The position numbers and the translations under genes were made by a program. Below are positions 8,652 to 16,653 of a stretch of 64,000 nt of DNA, in pieces (within the stretch, counting starts at the first letter, position 1; every line of letters begins with the position of its first letter). The notes under the pieces are model-generated. The model searched no databases and was not told the DNA's origin. It saw only the letters and a program-made list of their open reading frames with translations. This stretch comes from Paenibacillus tianmuensis (lineage in GTDB: Bacteria > Bacillota > Bacilli > Paenibacillales > NBRC-103111), in contig NZ_FMTT01000013.1 in the NCBI RefSeq assembly GCF_900100345.1, positions 62,001 through 126,000 on the forward strand. The letters run 5' to 3'.

Positions 8652-10478
8652 TCAGAAATAATACCAGATCGTCTTGTAATCGTCCGGATGTTCCCCCAAG
8701 GCTTCCAATCGGCGCAGGAAATCGTAAATCGGCGTATCCTTGTACACGTACGTATTGACCGGGGCCATATATTTTTCCCAAGGATAAAATTCGTAAATCC
8801 GGCTCCCGTCGTTCAAAATCATAATGATCTCATGGTCCTGCCAAGCGTTCAGCTCGTTCTTCCCGAGCGTAGGCACGTTAAACACCGGTTTATCCGTCCG
8901 CACCAGTCCGGGCATTAACCGCGCCTCCTCCTTCTGCTCCTGAAGCAGCCGGGCCACGGGCACCTTGAAGTCCGCCGTCTCCTCTTTTCCCTTCAGATTG
9001 AACAAATAGTAGGGCGAAATGCCGATTCCCTTCAGCGATTCCCGCAAAAAGCAGGTCTCGAACTTCCGGCAATTTTGCATGGTGAACACCTGCTGGTTAT
9101 ACACGTCGATGCCAAGCGACTTGATGTTCCGCATCGCGTCCGCCATTTCTTGCGAAATCTCATACGGATGCTGCACATGGGTGACCAGCGTAATCGTCTG
9201 CTCGGGAGGCCGGTGATACGTTCGCAGAATCGCCAGCAGCTCCTCGTCGAAGCGCATGGGCGCCGTGACGAGTGTCCGCGTGCCGATGCGGATGCGCTTG
9301 ATGTGCTTCATGTCCGTAAGCGTCTGCAAAATGGACGCGAGCTTGTCGGTGCTGACGGCCAGCGGGTCCCCGCCTGTAATCAGCACCTCGCTAATGCCCG
9401 GGTTCGCCCGGAACCACTCGTACGCTTCCGCCAAATTATGAATCGCCGGATCGGCTTTGCCGCAGGAATCCTCCGCCAGCTCCCAGTTTCTTTGGCAGTA
9501 GATGCAGATTTGCGGACACCATAAGTAAGGTTTGACGATCGCGATCTGCGAGTATCTTCTCGTCACAAAGTCGGTAGGTGAAGTGTCCATCTCGTGCATA
9601 AAATCCAGCTCTTCCTTCGGAAGCAGCCTGGCTTCCAGCATTTTGTCCAGATAGATCCGGTTCGGAATGACCTGCGCCCGCAGACTCCGGTCGTGCCGAT
9701 GCCGGTCCTCCTTGGAATCGGGGTCCATCAAAGACAGGTAGAACGGTGTGATCTCGCAAGGAATCCCCTGTGCCATCGCCGCATCAATGCACGCTTTCTC
9801 TTCGGCGGTCAGCTCGATGATTTCGCCGATTTTGCCGGCATCGCGGAAGCGGTGCTTGAACTGCCAGCGGTAATTCGCCCAATCCTGCTCCGTCGCGCCC
9901 AACGCCTGCAAAATCCGCTGCCGATGCTCCTGCCTACGCCGGACAACCTCGTCGTCCAGCCCGCTTCTATAACCGTTCTTGCGGATAAAACCGGCATACT
10001 GATCCGCTTTCACATTGAGTAGCTCCGACCGGACGACGGCTGCCTCGCGCCCTTCCAAATGCATGAAAGCGGGAACCTCGCGCTTGCAAATGCCCGATTT
10101 CGAATAAATCCCCGAAAGACCGATCACCCCCTTAAACAAGTGCTTCATTTCCACAAGAAACGCATCCGTCACCTCGGGCCACTCCTGCCGCCGCCAATGC
10201 TCGGCAGCCAGCTTCCATAAGGTGTCCAGGCAGCTGTGCTTCGTTTTGTGCTCGTTGCTTTCCGAAATAATGCTTTTGAATACCGTAATGCAGTCCCGGG
10301 TATTTTTCTTTTCCAACAGATGCAACGGGCAGTCGGCTCGCCGCACCTTGTCCTCGCATTCATTCAAGTAGCCGAACATCCGGCTGCGGGCGTCGGATAA
10401 CGTCTCGCTGTCGACGAGCAATCGCAAAATATCCGGATTGGCGTCCAGCAGCTCGGAAATTTTCTCATGAGTAGCCAT
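8652..10478 (-). CDS. Radical SAM 2,3-aminomutase-like enzyme (KamA family, 608 aa)
   Basis: A radical-SAM protein of the lysine 2,3-aminomutase family, with CPQICIYC (Cys321, 325, 328) binding the 4Fe-4S cluster, a VLITGGDPL stretch for SAM, and a Lys near residue 540 that aligns with the PLP lysine. Family members move an alpha-amino group to the beta carbon. It is longer than typical KamA (about 420 residues) owing to an N-terminal region of about 200 residues that I do not recognise. In an ungapped comparison with the clostridial enzyme recalled from memory, the Asp that holds the lysine side chain (Asp293) becomes Lys496. That change is known from glutamate 2,3-aminomutase, so the substrate is probably not lysine. 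The start at 10478 follows GGAGG by 6 bases. The likely product is a beta-amino acid used by the neighbouring NRPS. Confidence 0.88.
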   Translation of the reverse strand: MATHEKISELLDANPDILRLLVDSETLSDARSRMFGYLNECEDKVRRADCPLHLLEKKNTRDCITVFKSIISESNEHKTKHSCLDTLWKLAAEHWRRQEWPEVTDAFLVEMKHLFKGVIGLSGIYSKSGICKREVPAFMHLEGREAAVVRSELLNVKADQYAGFIRKNGYRSGLDDEVVRRRQEHRQRILQALGATEQDWANYRWQFKHRFRDAGKIGEIIELTAEEKACIDAAMAQGIPCEITPFYLSLMDPDSKEDRHRHDRSLRAQVIPNRIYLDKMLEARLLPKEELDFMHEMDTSPTDFVTRRYSQIAIVKPYLWCPQICIYCQRNWELAEDSCGKADPAIHNLAEAYEWFRANPGISEVLITGGDPLAVSTDKLASILQTLTDMKHIKRIRIGTRTLVTAPMRFDEELLAILRTYHRPPEQTITLVTHVQHPYEISQEMADAMRNIKSLGIDVYNQQVFTMQNCRKFETCFLRESLKGIGISPYYLFNLKGKEETADFKVPVARLLQEQKEEARLMPGLVRTDKPVFNVPTLGKNELNAWQDHEIIMILNDGSRIYEFYPWEKYMAPVNTYVYKDTPIYDFLRRLEALGEHPDDYKTIWYYF

Positions 10479-10514
10479 AAGCAGCCTCCGCCCCATAACG
10501 TGAATTGGCCACAC

Positions 10515-11516
10515 TCAGCTCAGCAATTGCTCCTCCACCTGCTCGGCGAGCCGCAGCGCTTTTTCCTCCGGGTCCTCGACGCGCTTCAGCGCCTCTTCCC
10601 GGGTAATGATGCCCTGCCGCACCAGCAAGCTCATTTCAAAATCGTACGGATGAAACCGATGAACCTGCTTGTGCTTGACGATCCCCAGCGAATTCAACCG
10701 ACAATTCGTCGAATTGGGATCGACGTCCTCCGGCTTGGTCCATCCCAGCTCCCGGATCGTACGGTAAATTTCGTCCTCCTGGTACCCGATGATCGGGAAG
10801 GCGTTGATCGTATAAGGGAACGGATTCGTTTTGTATTCGTCCTTATCCAGCATGAGATACGTATACACGTCGTCCCCTACTCGCTCCGCGAGTGGCTTGA
10901 ACAAATGTTTCCGCAGCTCGTACGGAATTTTGTTGTCCTGAAAAATAATTTCGTTCTCGGATTGAATCAATTGCCCCGGGCTGTTGCCCAGCATCACCAT
11001 CGGAATTCCTTTTTCGATAGCGACCCGCAAGCACATGTTCGTCACAATGCGGATGCACGAGATGCAGATACCGCTGCCGAATTGCGTCAGATGGGTCGGA
11101 TAAACCTCGAGCGCCGAGCTTTGCAGAAAAATTTGCTTCATCAGGTCGTATCGGGGCCGGACAATCGTATGATCCACATTCAAGCGGTTCAGCACCTTGC
11201 GCATGTTCACAAACGAGTATTCCGACATGAAGCCGTTGTCGAGCGTCACAGCCAGCATGCGAAGCCCGTACTTTTCCTTGAGCGTATGAATCAGGAACGT
11301 GCTGTCCTTCCCTCCGCTGTAGGCAACCAGCGCATCGTACTTCCGGTTCTGCGCCTTGCATTCGCGAATGATTTCATCCAGCTTCGCCTGAAGCTTGGGG
11401 AGCGACGGAACAGGCTGTTTCCCGCTCTGCTTGCTGCAAAAGGAGCAGACGCCTTCGGAATCGAACGAGATTCCGGGGTAGGTTTCGGGCATCACGCATA
11501 AGGTGCACCGTTTCAC
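10515..11516 (-). CDS. PP-loop ATPase, N-acetyl-sugar amidotransferase-like (333 aa)
   Basis: An N-terminal Cys4 motif (C-TLC at residues 4-7, then C-SFC) is followed by the PP-loop YSGGKDST, which binds ATP and activates a carbonyl or carboxylate by adenylation. This arrangement resembles the WbpG/LegG-type amidotransferases that convert an amide to an amidine with ammonia from a separate glutaminase. No glutaminase domain is present here, so the AsnB two genes downstream could be the ammonia source; this is inference. The start is GTG at 11516, preceded by AAAGGGG at 9 bases. Sugar biosynthesis genes are absent around it, so a role in modifying the peptide or one of its building blocks is more likely than in surface polysaccharide. 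The aminomutase is translated 36 bases downstream. Confidence 0.8.
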   Translation of the reverse strand: MKRCTLCVMPETYPGISFDSEGVCSFCSKQSGKQPVPSLPKLQAKLDEIIRECKAQNRKYDALVAYSGGKDSTFLIHTLKEKYGLRMLAVTLDNGFMSEYSFVNMRKVLNRLNVDHTIVRPRYDLMKQIFLQSSALEVYPTHLTQFGSGICISCIRIVTNMCLRVAIEKGIPMVMLGNSPGQLIQSENEIIFQDNKIPYELRKHLFKPLAERVGDDVYTYLMLDKDEYKTNPFPYTINAFPIIGYQEDEIYRTIRELGWTKPEDVDPNSTNCRLNSLGIVKHKQVHRFHPYDFEMSLLVRQGIITREEALKRVEDPEEKALRLAEQVEEQLLS

Positions 11517-11537
11517 GGTTGGGTTCCCCTTTCTGAA

Positions 11538-13076
11538 TTAGCTTAATTCGGACCGGTTGATTTTGAGATTGGCGGTCTTGGGCAGCGGCTCGCGAAATTC
11601 GACGGTGTCGGGAATCATGTAATAAGGCAGAATCGATTTGCAGTAGCGGATGACCTCCTTCTCCGTCAGCGCGAGCCCCAGTTCCGTGACGACCAGCGCC
11701 TTCAAGCTGCTGCCTTTATCCAGATCATGCCTGCCGATCACCGCAGCCTCGATCACGCCGGGCATCCGGCACAAGCGCTCCTCCACTTCCTCCGGACTGA
11801 ACCGGAAGCCTTGCGATTTCAGCATCTTGTCTTTGCGCCCGACAAAATACAGGTAGCCTTCCTCGTCCAGCTTTCCGAGATCGCCGGTATGCAGCGCCCC
11901 GTTCCGGAATACTTCGCTCGTCTTCGCCGGATCGTTCCAATAGCCCGGAGACACGAACGCACCCCGGTGCACGATTTCGCCGATCTCGCCCGGACCGCGC
12001 AAGCGGCCGTCCTCGTCTTCGACGGTAATGTCCACGCCGGGCAAAGGCTTGCCCACCGACGGGATTTTGCGTTCGAACTCTTCGGGAAGCAGGCAAGTGG
12101 AACGAAAAGCTTCCGTTATGCCATACATCATATAAAATTTCGTCTGCGTCAGCAGGGCCTTTAATTTCATTAGCTCATCATGGGGAAAAGGTTCGCCGAT
12201 AATCGAGATGTATCTGAGGTGAGGGTAGTGGTGCTTCGCCAATGGAGAGTGTTTTTGGAGGAGCATCCTCCAAAGCGACGGTACGCCGTGGAAGCCGGTA
12301 ATCTGCTCGCGAAGCATCGTTTCCACGATATCATGAGGGAAAAGGGATTCTTGCAAAACTAAGGTTCCGCCAACATACAGCATGGTGAACAATTGACTGA
12401 GCGCCCCGTCGAACGAAAACGGGGTCACGCTGATCAGCCGGTCGGTGCGCCGGTTTTCCAAAACCTGCGCGGAAGTGATCGTCGCCTCGCTAAAAATACG
12501 ATGCGTCACCACAATGCCCTTCGGCTTTCCGGTGGAGCCGGAGGTGTACAGGATCGCTGCCGGATCGTCTTCATGCACGGCTTCTGTCTGAAGGCTGCCC
12601 GCGAAATCCGCATCCGCGCACTGTAAAATGTCTTCCAGCGCATATTCATGTTCGTACTCCGACCGATCTCTGCGCTGCGCCTGCGCCTGAGATAATCTTA
12701 CGAGCAGCTTGATGCTGCTTTCTTCCAGACCGGCTTGGTTCAGAACGCCGATTCTGCTGTCATGAACGAACAGCGCCCGCATCCCGCAGTTCGCGACAAT
12801 ATGACGAAGCTGCTCGCTTTTGACATGGGGATTGATATGAACGAACAGCGCCCCCATCTTCATCGCCGCCAGGATGACGACGATTTCTTCGATACATTTG
12901 GCCGAAAAGATGCCCAGCCGGTCGCCTTTGCGAATGCCTTGAGAGAGCAGAAATTGCGCGAGCCTGCCAGAAGCCTCGTCGGCTTCCCGAAAGGTCAATC
13001 GCCTGTGCTTCTCGATAAATGCTTCCTTCTGCGGATCGTCTGCCGCAGCCTTGGACAACATGTCGGGAATCAGCAT
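11538..13076 (-). CDS. Stand-alone adenylate-forming ligase (512 aa)
   Basis: A class I adenylate-forming enzyme with YTSGSTGKPKG (A3), FSFDGALSQ (A4), MMYGITEAF (A5), HTGDLGKLDEEG (A7), GRKDKMLKSQGFR (A8) and a C-terminal Lys in TANLKINR (A10). It activates a carboxylic or amino acid as the AMP ester. It is not fused to a carrier protein, but a small carrier protein is encoded only 10 bases upstream, so it most likely loads that protein. Pocket residues read by eye are D-G-S-H-S-I-M-R-S; they match no standard amino-acid code I know, and the Asp235 equivalent is retained, which fits an alpha- or beta-amino acid substrate. AAGG lies 7 bases before the ATG. It could be the activating enzyme for the beta-amino acid made by the aminomutase downstream. 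Confidence 0.88.
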   Translation of the reverse strand: MLIPDMLSKAAADDPQKEAFIEKHRRLTFREADEASGRLAQFLLSQGIRKGDRLGIFSAKCIEEIVVILAAMKMGALFVHINPHVKSEQLRHIVANCGMRALFVHDSRIGVLNQAGLEESSIKLLVRLSQAQAQRRDRSEYEHEYALEDILQCADADFAGSLQTEAVHEDDPAAILYTSGSTGKPKGIVVTHRIFSEATITSAQVLENRRTDRLISVTPFSFDGALSQLFTMLYVGGTLVLQESLFPHDIVETMLREQITGFHGVPSLWRMLLQKHSPLAKHHYPHLRYISIIGEPFPHDELMKLKALLTQTKFYMMYGITEAFRSTCLLPEEFERKIPSVGKPLPGVDITVEDEDGRLRGPGEIGEIVHRGAFVSPGYWNDPAKTSEVFRNGALHTGDLGKLDEEGYLYFVGRKDKMLKSQGFRFSPEEVEERLCRMPGVIEAAVIGRHDLDKGSSLKALVVTELGLALTEKEVIRYCKSILPYYMIPDTVEFREPLPKTANLKINRSELS

Positions 13077-13086
13077 ACGGCTACCT

Positions 13087-13320
13087 TCATGATCTTAACC
13101 GTTCGACCAGCGACACGACACCGTTCATCGTTCCGAGGCTTTCCATGTTCACGTCATCCTCGGAAATGCTCACACGAAACGTTTCTTCCAGAAAAGAAAT
13201 CAGATCCAGCACATCCAGCGAGGTCAGCAAGCCTGCTTCGAACAGATTCAGCGAAGGATCGGTTACTGGCTCGTGGGTCAGCTCGCGAATATAATCGGAA
13301 ATTTGTTCTCGTACCGTCAT
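13087..13320 (-). CDS. Small acyl/peptidyl carrier protein (77 aa)
   Basis: A free-standing carrier protein: four-helix length, acidic, with the phosphopantetheine serine in GLLTSLDVLDL. The residue before the Ser is Thr instead of the usual Asp. The longer frame begins 11 codons earlier, but GGGAGG lies 8 bases before the ATG at 13320, so that start is preferred (MTVREQISDY). The ligase begins 10 bases after its stop, which points to a ligase and carrier pair. Its position between the ETF genes and the ligase suggests that the tethered acyl group is a substrate of the dehydrogenase; this is inference. Confidence 0.85.
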   Translation of the reverse strand: MTVREQISDYIRELTHEPVTDPSLNLFEAGLLTSLDVLDLISFLEETFRVSISEDDVNMESLGTMNGVVSLVERLRS

Positions 13321-13377
13321 CGTCTGCGCCTCCCGCACTTTTCCATTTTCCATAAAGGTACAATCAGGTTTACTTGG

Positions 13378-14640
13378 CTATATCATTGCTTGCTGCTTCT
13401 CCACTTTCAACGTCTCGATAAAAGCCGGAATCACTTCCAACAGATCGCCTACGATCCCGTACGTGGCCAGATCGAAAATAGGCGCATTCGGATCGGAATT
13501 AACCGCGATGATCGTTTCCGCTTCATCCATCCCTACCGTATGCTGGAGCGCCCCGGAAATCCCACAGGCAAAATAGACGCGGGGCTTCACAATGCTTCCG
13601 GTTTGGCCGATCTGATGGGAAGGGTGAATCCAGCCCAGATCCACAGCGGCCCGAGTAGCTCCCACGCTGGCCCCTATCGCATCGGCGAATTCGTAGATGA
13701 GCGGCAGGTTTTCCGCCTTCTTGATCCCCCGCCCTACCGCGACAATCGTATCGGCCTGCAGCAGATTGGCGGGGTCCGCTCTCCCCCTCACAATTTCTAA
13801 AATTTCAAGCACTGTCTTGGACACGCGAATCTGCGAGCTCATATCCCTCACGATGCCGCTAGGGGTACTTACTTTGGCCGCCGATCGGAATACATGCTCC
13901 TTGATCGTCGCCATTTGCGGTCTTTGGTGCGGAATGACGATTTTTGCGACGATGCTTCCCCCGTAAGCGGGTCTCGTGACAACCAGGTGGCCCGTTTCCT
14001 TGTCAAGCGACAAGCTGATACAGTCGGCGCACAATCCGGTATCAAGCCTTGCGGCGACTCTCGGGAAGATCGAACGGCCGCGCCGGGTGCCGCTTCCGAG
14101 CACGATGGCCGGCTTCAGCTCGGCCAGCAGCTCGCTCATGCAGCGGGCTTCCGCATCCTCCGCGTAGGGCTGAAGATTCGGGCTGTCGACCAGCCATACC
14201 TCATCGACGCCCAGCTCCAGCAGCTCGCCGGTTAAATGGCCGATCTCGCTGCCGAGGAGTACAGCCGATACGGGCAGTCCCGTACCTTCGGCCAATTGCC
14301 TCGCGGCCCCGATCACCTCCGGCACCGATGGAACAAGCGCTCCGTCGGCATGCTCCGCATAGACGCAAATGCCGCTAAACGACGCCTCGTTACTCTTAAC
14401 GCCCGATTCGTCGGGGATGGACCAGTCGACCATGGAATCTCTGGGCATAAAGTTATCCGGCAAGGAATCGTCGACGATCGCATCCGCCGGGCATACCGGC
14501 ACGCAGGAGCCGCAAACGACGCACCGATCTTGGTCGACATTCGCCTGACCTTCCAGCAATCTCAAAGCTTCAAATGGACAAAGCTGCACACAGGTTCCGC
14601 ATCCGATGCAATTCGATTGGAGAATGCGAATTTGGCTCAT
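13378..14640 (-). CDS. etfA: Electron transfer flavoprotein alpha subunit with N-terminal ferredoxin
   Basis: The first 60 residues hold two 4Fe-4S motifs, CIGCGTCVQLCPF and CVVCGSCVPVCPA. The ETF alpha domain follows, with the FAD region around GRGIKKAENLPL and GQTGSIVKPRVYFACGISGALQH. It forms the flavin-binding heterodimer with EtfB and carries electrons to or from acyl-CoA dehydrogenases. A ferredoxin domain fused to EtfA is familiar from anaerobic clostridial reductase systems and unusual next to an NRPS. The ATG at 14640 overlaps the EtfB stop (ATGA) and has GGGAG 7 bases upstream; the longer frame is ignored. The likely partner is the dehydrogenase at 5671-6831, the only such enzyme seen in the operon. 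Confidence 0.92.
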   Translation of the reverse strand: MSQIRILQSNCIGCGTCVQLCPFEALRLLEGQANVDQDRCVVCGSCVPVCPADAIVDDSLPDNFMPRDSMVDWSIPDESGVKSNEASFSGICVYAEHADGALVPSVPEVIGAARQLAEGTGLPVSAVLLGSEIGHLTGELLELGVDEVWLVDSPNLQPYAEDAEARCMSELLAELKPAIVLGSGTRRGRSIFPRVAARLDTGLCADCISLSLDKETGHLVVTRPAYGGSIVAKIVIPHQRPQMATIKEHVFRSAAKVSTPSGIVRDMSSQIRVSKTVLEILEIVRGRADPANLLQADTIVAVGRGIKKAENLPLIYEFADAIGASVGATRAAVDLGWIHPSHQIGQTGSIVKPRVYFACGISGALQHTVGMDEAETIIAVNSDPNAPIFDLATYGIVGDLLEVIPAFIETLKVEKQQAMI

Positions 14641-15455
14641 GTGAAAACTCCCGTTCCTTTGTCGTCGCAGGCCCCGATTTTGGATAAAATACGGGCTGCG
14701 CATTGCCGGTTGTCCGCATAGCGGACGATTTCCCCGTTGGCTTTCCTCTCCTTTCCGGCCGGGTGGTAGACGCCGACGACCCGGGTAGGTGATCCGCTTA
14801 GACCGATCCGTCCGGGCTCAATCCCCAAATCGTCCGGACCCCAAACCGTGATTTGCGTGGTCTTTGCCTTCATGAGGCCCAGAACCGAAGGTATCCGCGG
14901 CTGATTGATATGCTTGCGGATGCACAACAGCGCGGGCAAGGGCAGCTTGATCGTGATTTCGCGGTCCTCCAGCTCCCGTTTGACCACCATTTCCCGGTCG
15001 TCATGCACAGAGCAGATTTCGCTTACGTTCGCCACATGAACGATGCCGAGCTGCTCTGCCAAGCTCGGGCCGACTTGGCCGGTCTCCCCGTCAAGCGACT
15101 GTTCGCCGGTCAGTACAAGCTGGAAGCCGCCCAGCTTGCGAATGCCTGCCGCCAGCGTGTACGAAGTGGTCAACGTATCCGCCCCGGCAAAATCCCGGCC
15201 CGACAGCAGTACGATCCGATCGACGCCCAAGGCAGCGATTTCGCGAAGCTGCTCTTGGCATTTTTCCGGTCCCATCGACAGGCACGTCACGGTACCTCCG
15301 TACCGGTCCTTCCATTTCAGCGCTTCTTCCACGGCATAATAATCGTTCGCGTTGTTGACTAACCGGCTCGCTTCCCGGCTTGAATCGCCCGTTTCTTTAC
15401 TTTCGTCCGCCATATCGTGCAGCATCACTTGTTTGACGCAGACTACAATGTTCAC
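14637..15455 (-). CDS. etfB: Electron transfer flavoprotein beta subunit
   Basis: 272 residues, typical EtfB length, starting MNIVVCVKQV and containing LTGEQSLDGETGQVGPSLAEQLG, the AMP/nucleotide-binding segment of the family. It pairs with the EtfA encoded next. The GTG start at 15455 has AAGGAGG 6 bases upstream. It is the first gene of the long operon: the 195 bases upstream hold no gene on this strand, and a terminator for the gene further upstream sits at about 15591-15622. Putting the redox pair first suggests that oxidation or reduction of a carrier-bound unit is central to the pathway. Confidence 0.92.
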   Translation of the reverse strand: MNIVVCVKQVMLHDMADESKETGDSSREASRLVNNANDYYAVEEALKWKDRYGGTVTCLSMGPEKCQEQLREIAALGVDRIVLLSGRDFAGADTLTTSYTLAAGIRKLGGFQLVLTGEQSLDGETGQVGPSLAEQLGIVHVANVSEICSVHDDREMVVKRELEDREITIKLPLPALLCIRKHINQPRIPSVLGLMKAKTTQITVWGPDDLGIEPGRIGLSGSPTRVVGVYHPAGKERKANGEIVRYADNRQCAARILSKIGACDDKGTGVFT

Positions 15456-15590
15456 CGAAAACCTCCTTCCCGAATGCTACAATATCAGGGCCCGTAATTC
15501 ATATTATTATCTACTTTGGGTAATTTTGGTAGTGATGAATTTCACAAATTTTGTTAACATTTTGCAAACGTCATAACCACCGCTCGGCAT
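15456..15590 (-). promoter_or_regulatory. AT-rich 5' region of the etfB-NRPS operon
   Basis: An AT-rich stretch between the etfB start and the terminator of the ferritin-like gene. It must hold the promoter of the left operon if the terminator works. A TAATAT-like -10 candidate is visible near 15500 on the minus strand, but no -35 box at good spacing is convincing. Confidence 0.4.
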
Positions 15591-15622
15591 TAAAAAAGAG
15601 ACTGTCGCCCCGACGACAATCC
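15591..15622 (-). terminator. Intrinsic terminator of the ferritin-like gene
   Basis: On the minus strand GATTGTCG-tcgggg-CGACAGTC can fold (one G-U pair) and is followed by a run of six T. It lies about 30 bases after the stop of the ferritin-like gene. Confidence 0.75.
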
Positions 15623-15650
15623 CCTTGGTTTGTGTTGACTTTCATGATCA

Positions 15651-16205
15651 CTAAGCTTCTTCTCTTTTCACTTTTCGGCTCAAGTCCAGATTCAAAATAT
15701 AGTTGTACTTGTCCGCATGCTTTAATTCATCGGTGAGAATTTCAAACACCATGTCGCGATAGTAGCGGTTCGGCATGCCCGCCCGGATGATGCGGTATCT
15801 CTCCATCGCGCTCAATTCGCCGAAAAACGCCCGCTTCACCCCGTCTATGAAAGACCGGGGCTTCTCGAAAGATACATTCTGCGGCGTTTCAATCACTTGG
15901 CCGGTCAAGTCCCGATAGATCGTTCGAAACATTTTGTTGTGCTTGCGTTCGTCGTCCCGAATGCTGGCGATGATGTTCTTTTCTTCTTGCGACGGGGCAA
16001 CGGAAATTAAGTAGTCATAGAACAACTCGTCTTCCCGCTCGCCCTGGACAGCCTGTTTAATCAGTGGAAGCGCTTCTTGGAGGGTCTTGTAGGTGGGCGG
16101 TTGGGTGTGGTAACCCGTGCCGGAAGCATGAGACATCCCTCCAACAGCTGCAACGGGATATGTGTGGCTTCGCGAAGGATAAGCATAATAAACCGATGGA
16201 TACAC
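15651..16205 (-). CDS. Ferritin-like / rubrerythrin-family protein, YhjR-like (184 aa)
   Basis: The C-terminal 125 residues carry the paired carboxylate motifs of a four-helix diiron protein: EREDELFY, DDERKHNKMF, GELSAMERYR and TDELKHADKYN, spaced as in rubrerythrin-type proteins. The N-terminal 50 residues are rich in Tyr, Pro, Ser and His. Proteins of this shape in bacilli (YhjR) have been linked to spores, but nothing here proves that. The frame can be read from a TTG at 16271, but a GGAGG 7 bases before the GTG at 16205 makes VYPSVYYAYP the better start. It is a single-gene unit ending in its own terminator. The frame stays open upstream towards a small signal-peptide ORF, described separately. 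Confidence 0.85.
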   Translation of the reverse strand: MYPSVYYAYPSRSHTYPVAAVGGMSHASGTGYHTQPPTYKTLQEALPLIKQAVQGEREDELFYDYLISVAPSQEEKNIIASIRDDERKHNKMFRTIYRDLTGQVIETPQNVSFEKPRSFIDGVKRAFFGELSAMERYRIIRAGMPNRYYRDMVFEILTDELKHADKYNYILNLDLSRKVKREEA

Positions 16206-16341
16206 GAGATGACCTCCGTGATGAAAGAATGAACTCTGAGTTAGTGTATGTTTGCCTTCGTAGAAAAGCAACTTGTCATCCCCAAGGACCGCCCTGCCAT
16301 CATAACCGCGTCTCCCCCTTCCCCGACGGTGTTCGTAAATA

Positions 16342-16419
16342 TTATGACCTGCCAGCGCCTGTACCGAGAGTCAGCAGGAGCGCGGCGCATGCCGCCATTT
16401 TGAACAAGCTTGATTTCAC
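16342..16419 (-). CDS. Signal-peptide-only ORF (25 aa), probably frameshifted small secreted protein
   Basis: A GTG with GGAGG 8 bases upstream begins VKSSLFKMAACAALLLTL, a good signal peptide, then stops after GTGAGRS. If the frame slips by one base after ACAALLL, the reading becomes TLSVQALA followed by GHNIYEHRR, giving a signal-peptidase site (AxA type), and it stays open into the ferritin-like gene. So this is either a very short peptide or, more likely, the start of a small secreted protein damaged by a one-base change (or a sequencing error). Confidence 0.45.
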   Translation of the reverse strand: MKSSLFKMAACAALLLTLGTGAGRS

Positions 16420-16653
16420 GTGCTTTCCCTCCGATGTGTCTGCACCTGTTTGATGTGATTTCCTGAATTGCGATTCGCGGTTGACGGCGAAATGCCTGTT
16501 GCAAATTGATTCGCTACAAATCATTTAGTATAGTAGTTGCGAGGTGCAGCAAGCAAGTGAATCTATGCTTCAAGACTTGAATCGGCATTTTTATTTCGGT
16601 TTCATCGGGAGATCTCCGGAACATCGCGTCCGGGCTGAGAAAGGAGGCCAGAT

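Noticed and set aside
1-15455. Known cluster match such as edeine, zwittermicin or paenilamicin
   Set aside because: The key enzymes differ (radical-SAM aminomutase rather than an MIO-type tyrosine aminomutase, and no polyamine or PKS genes visible), so I make no product claim.
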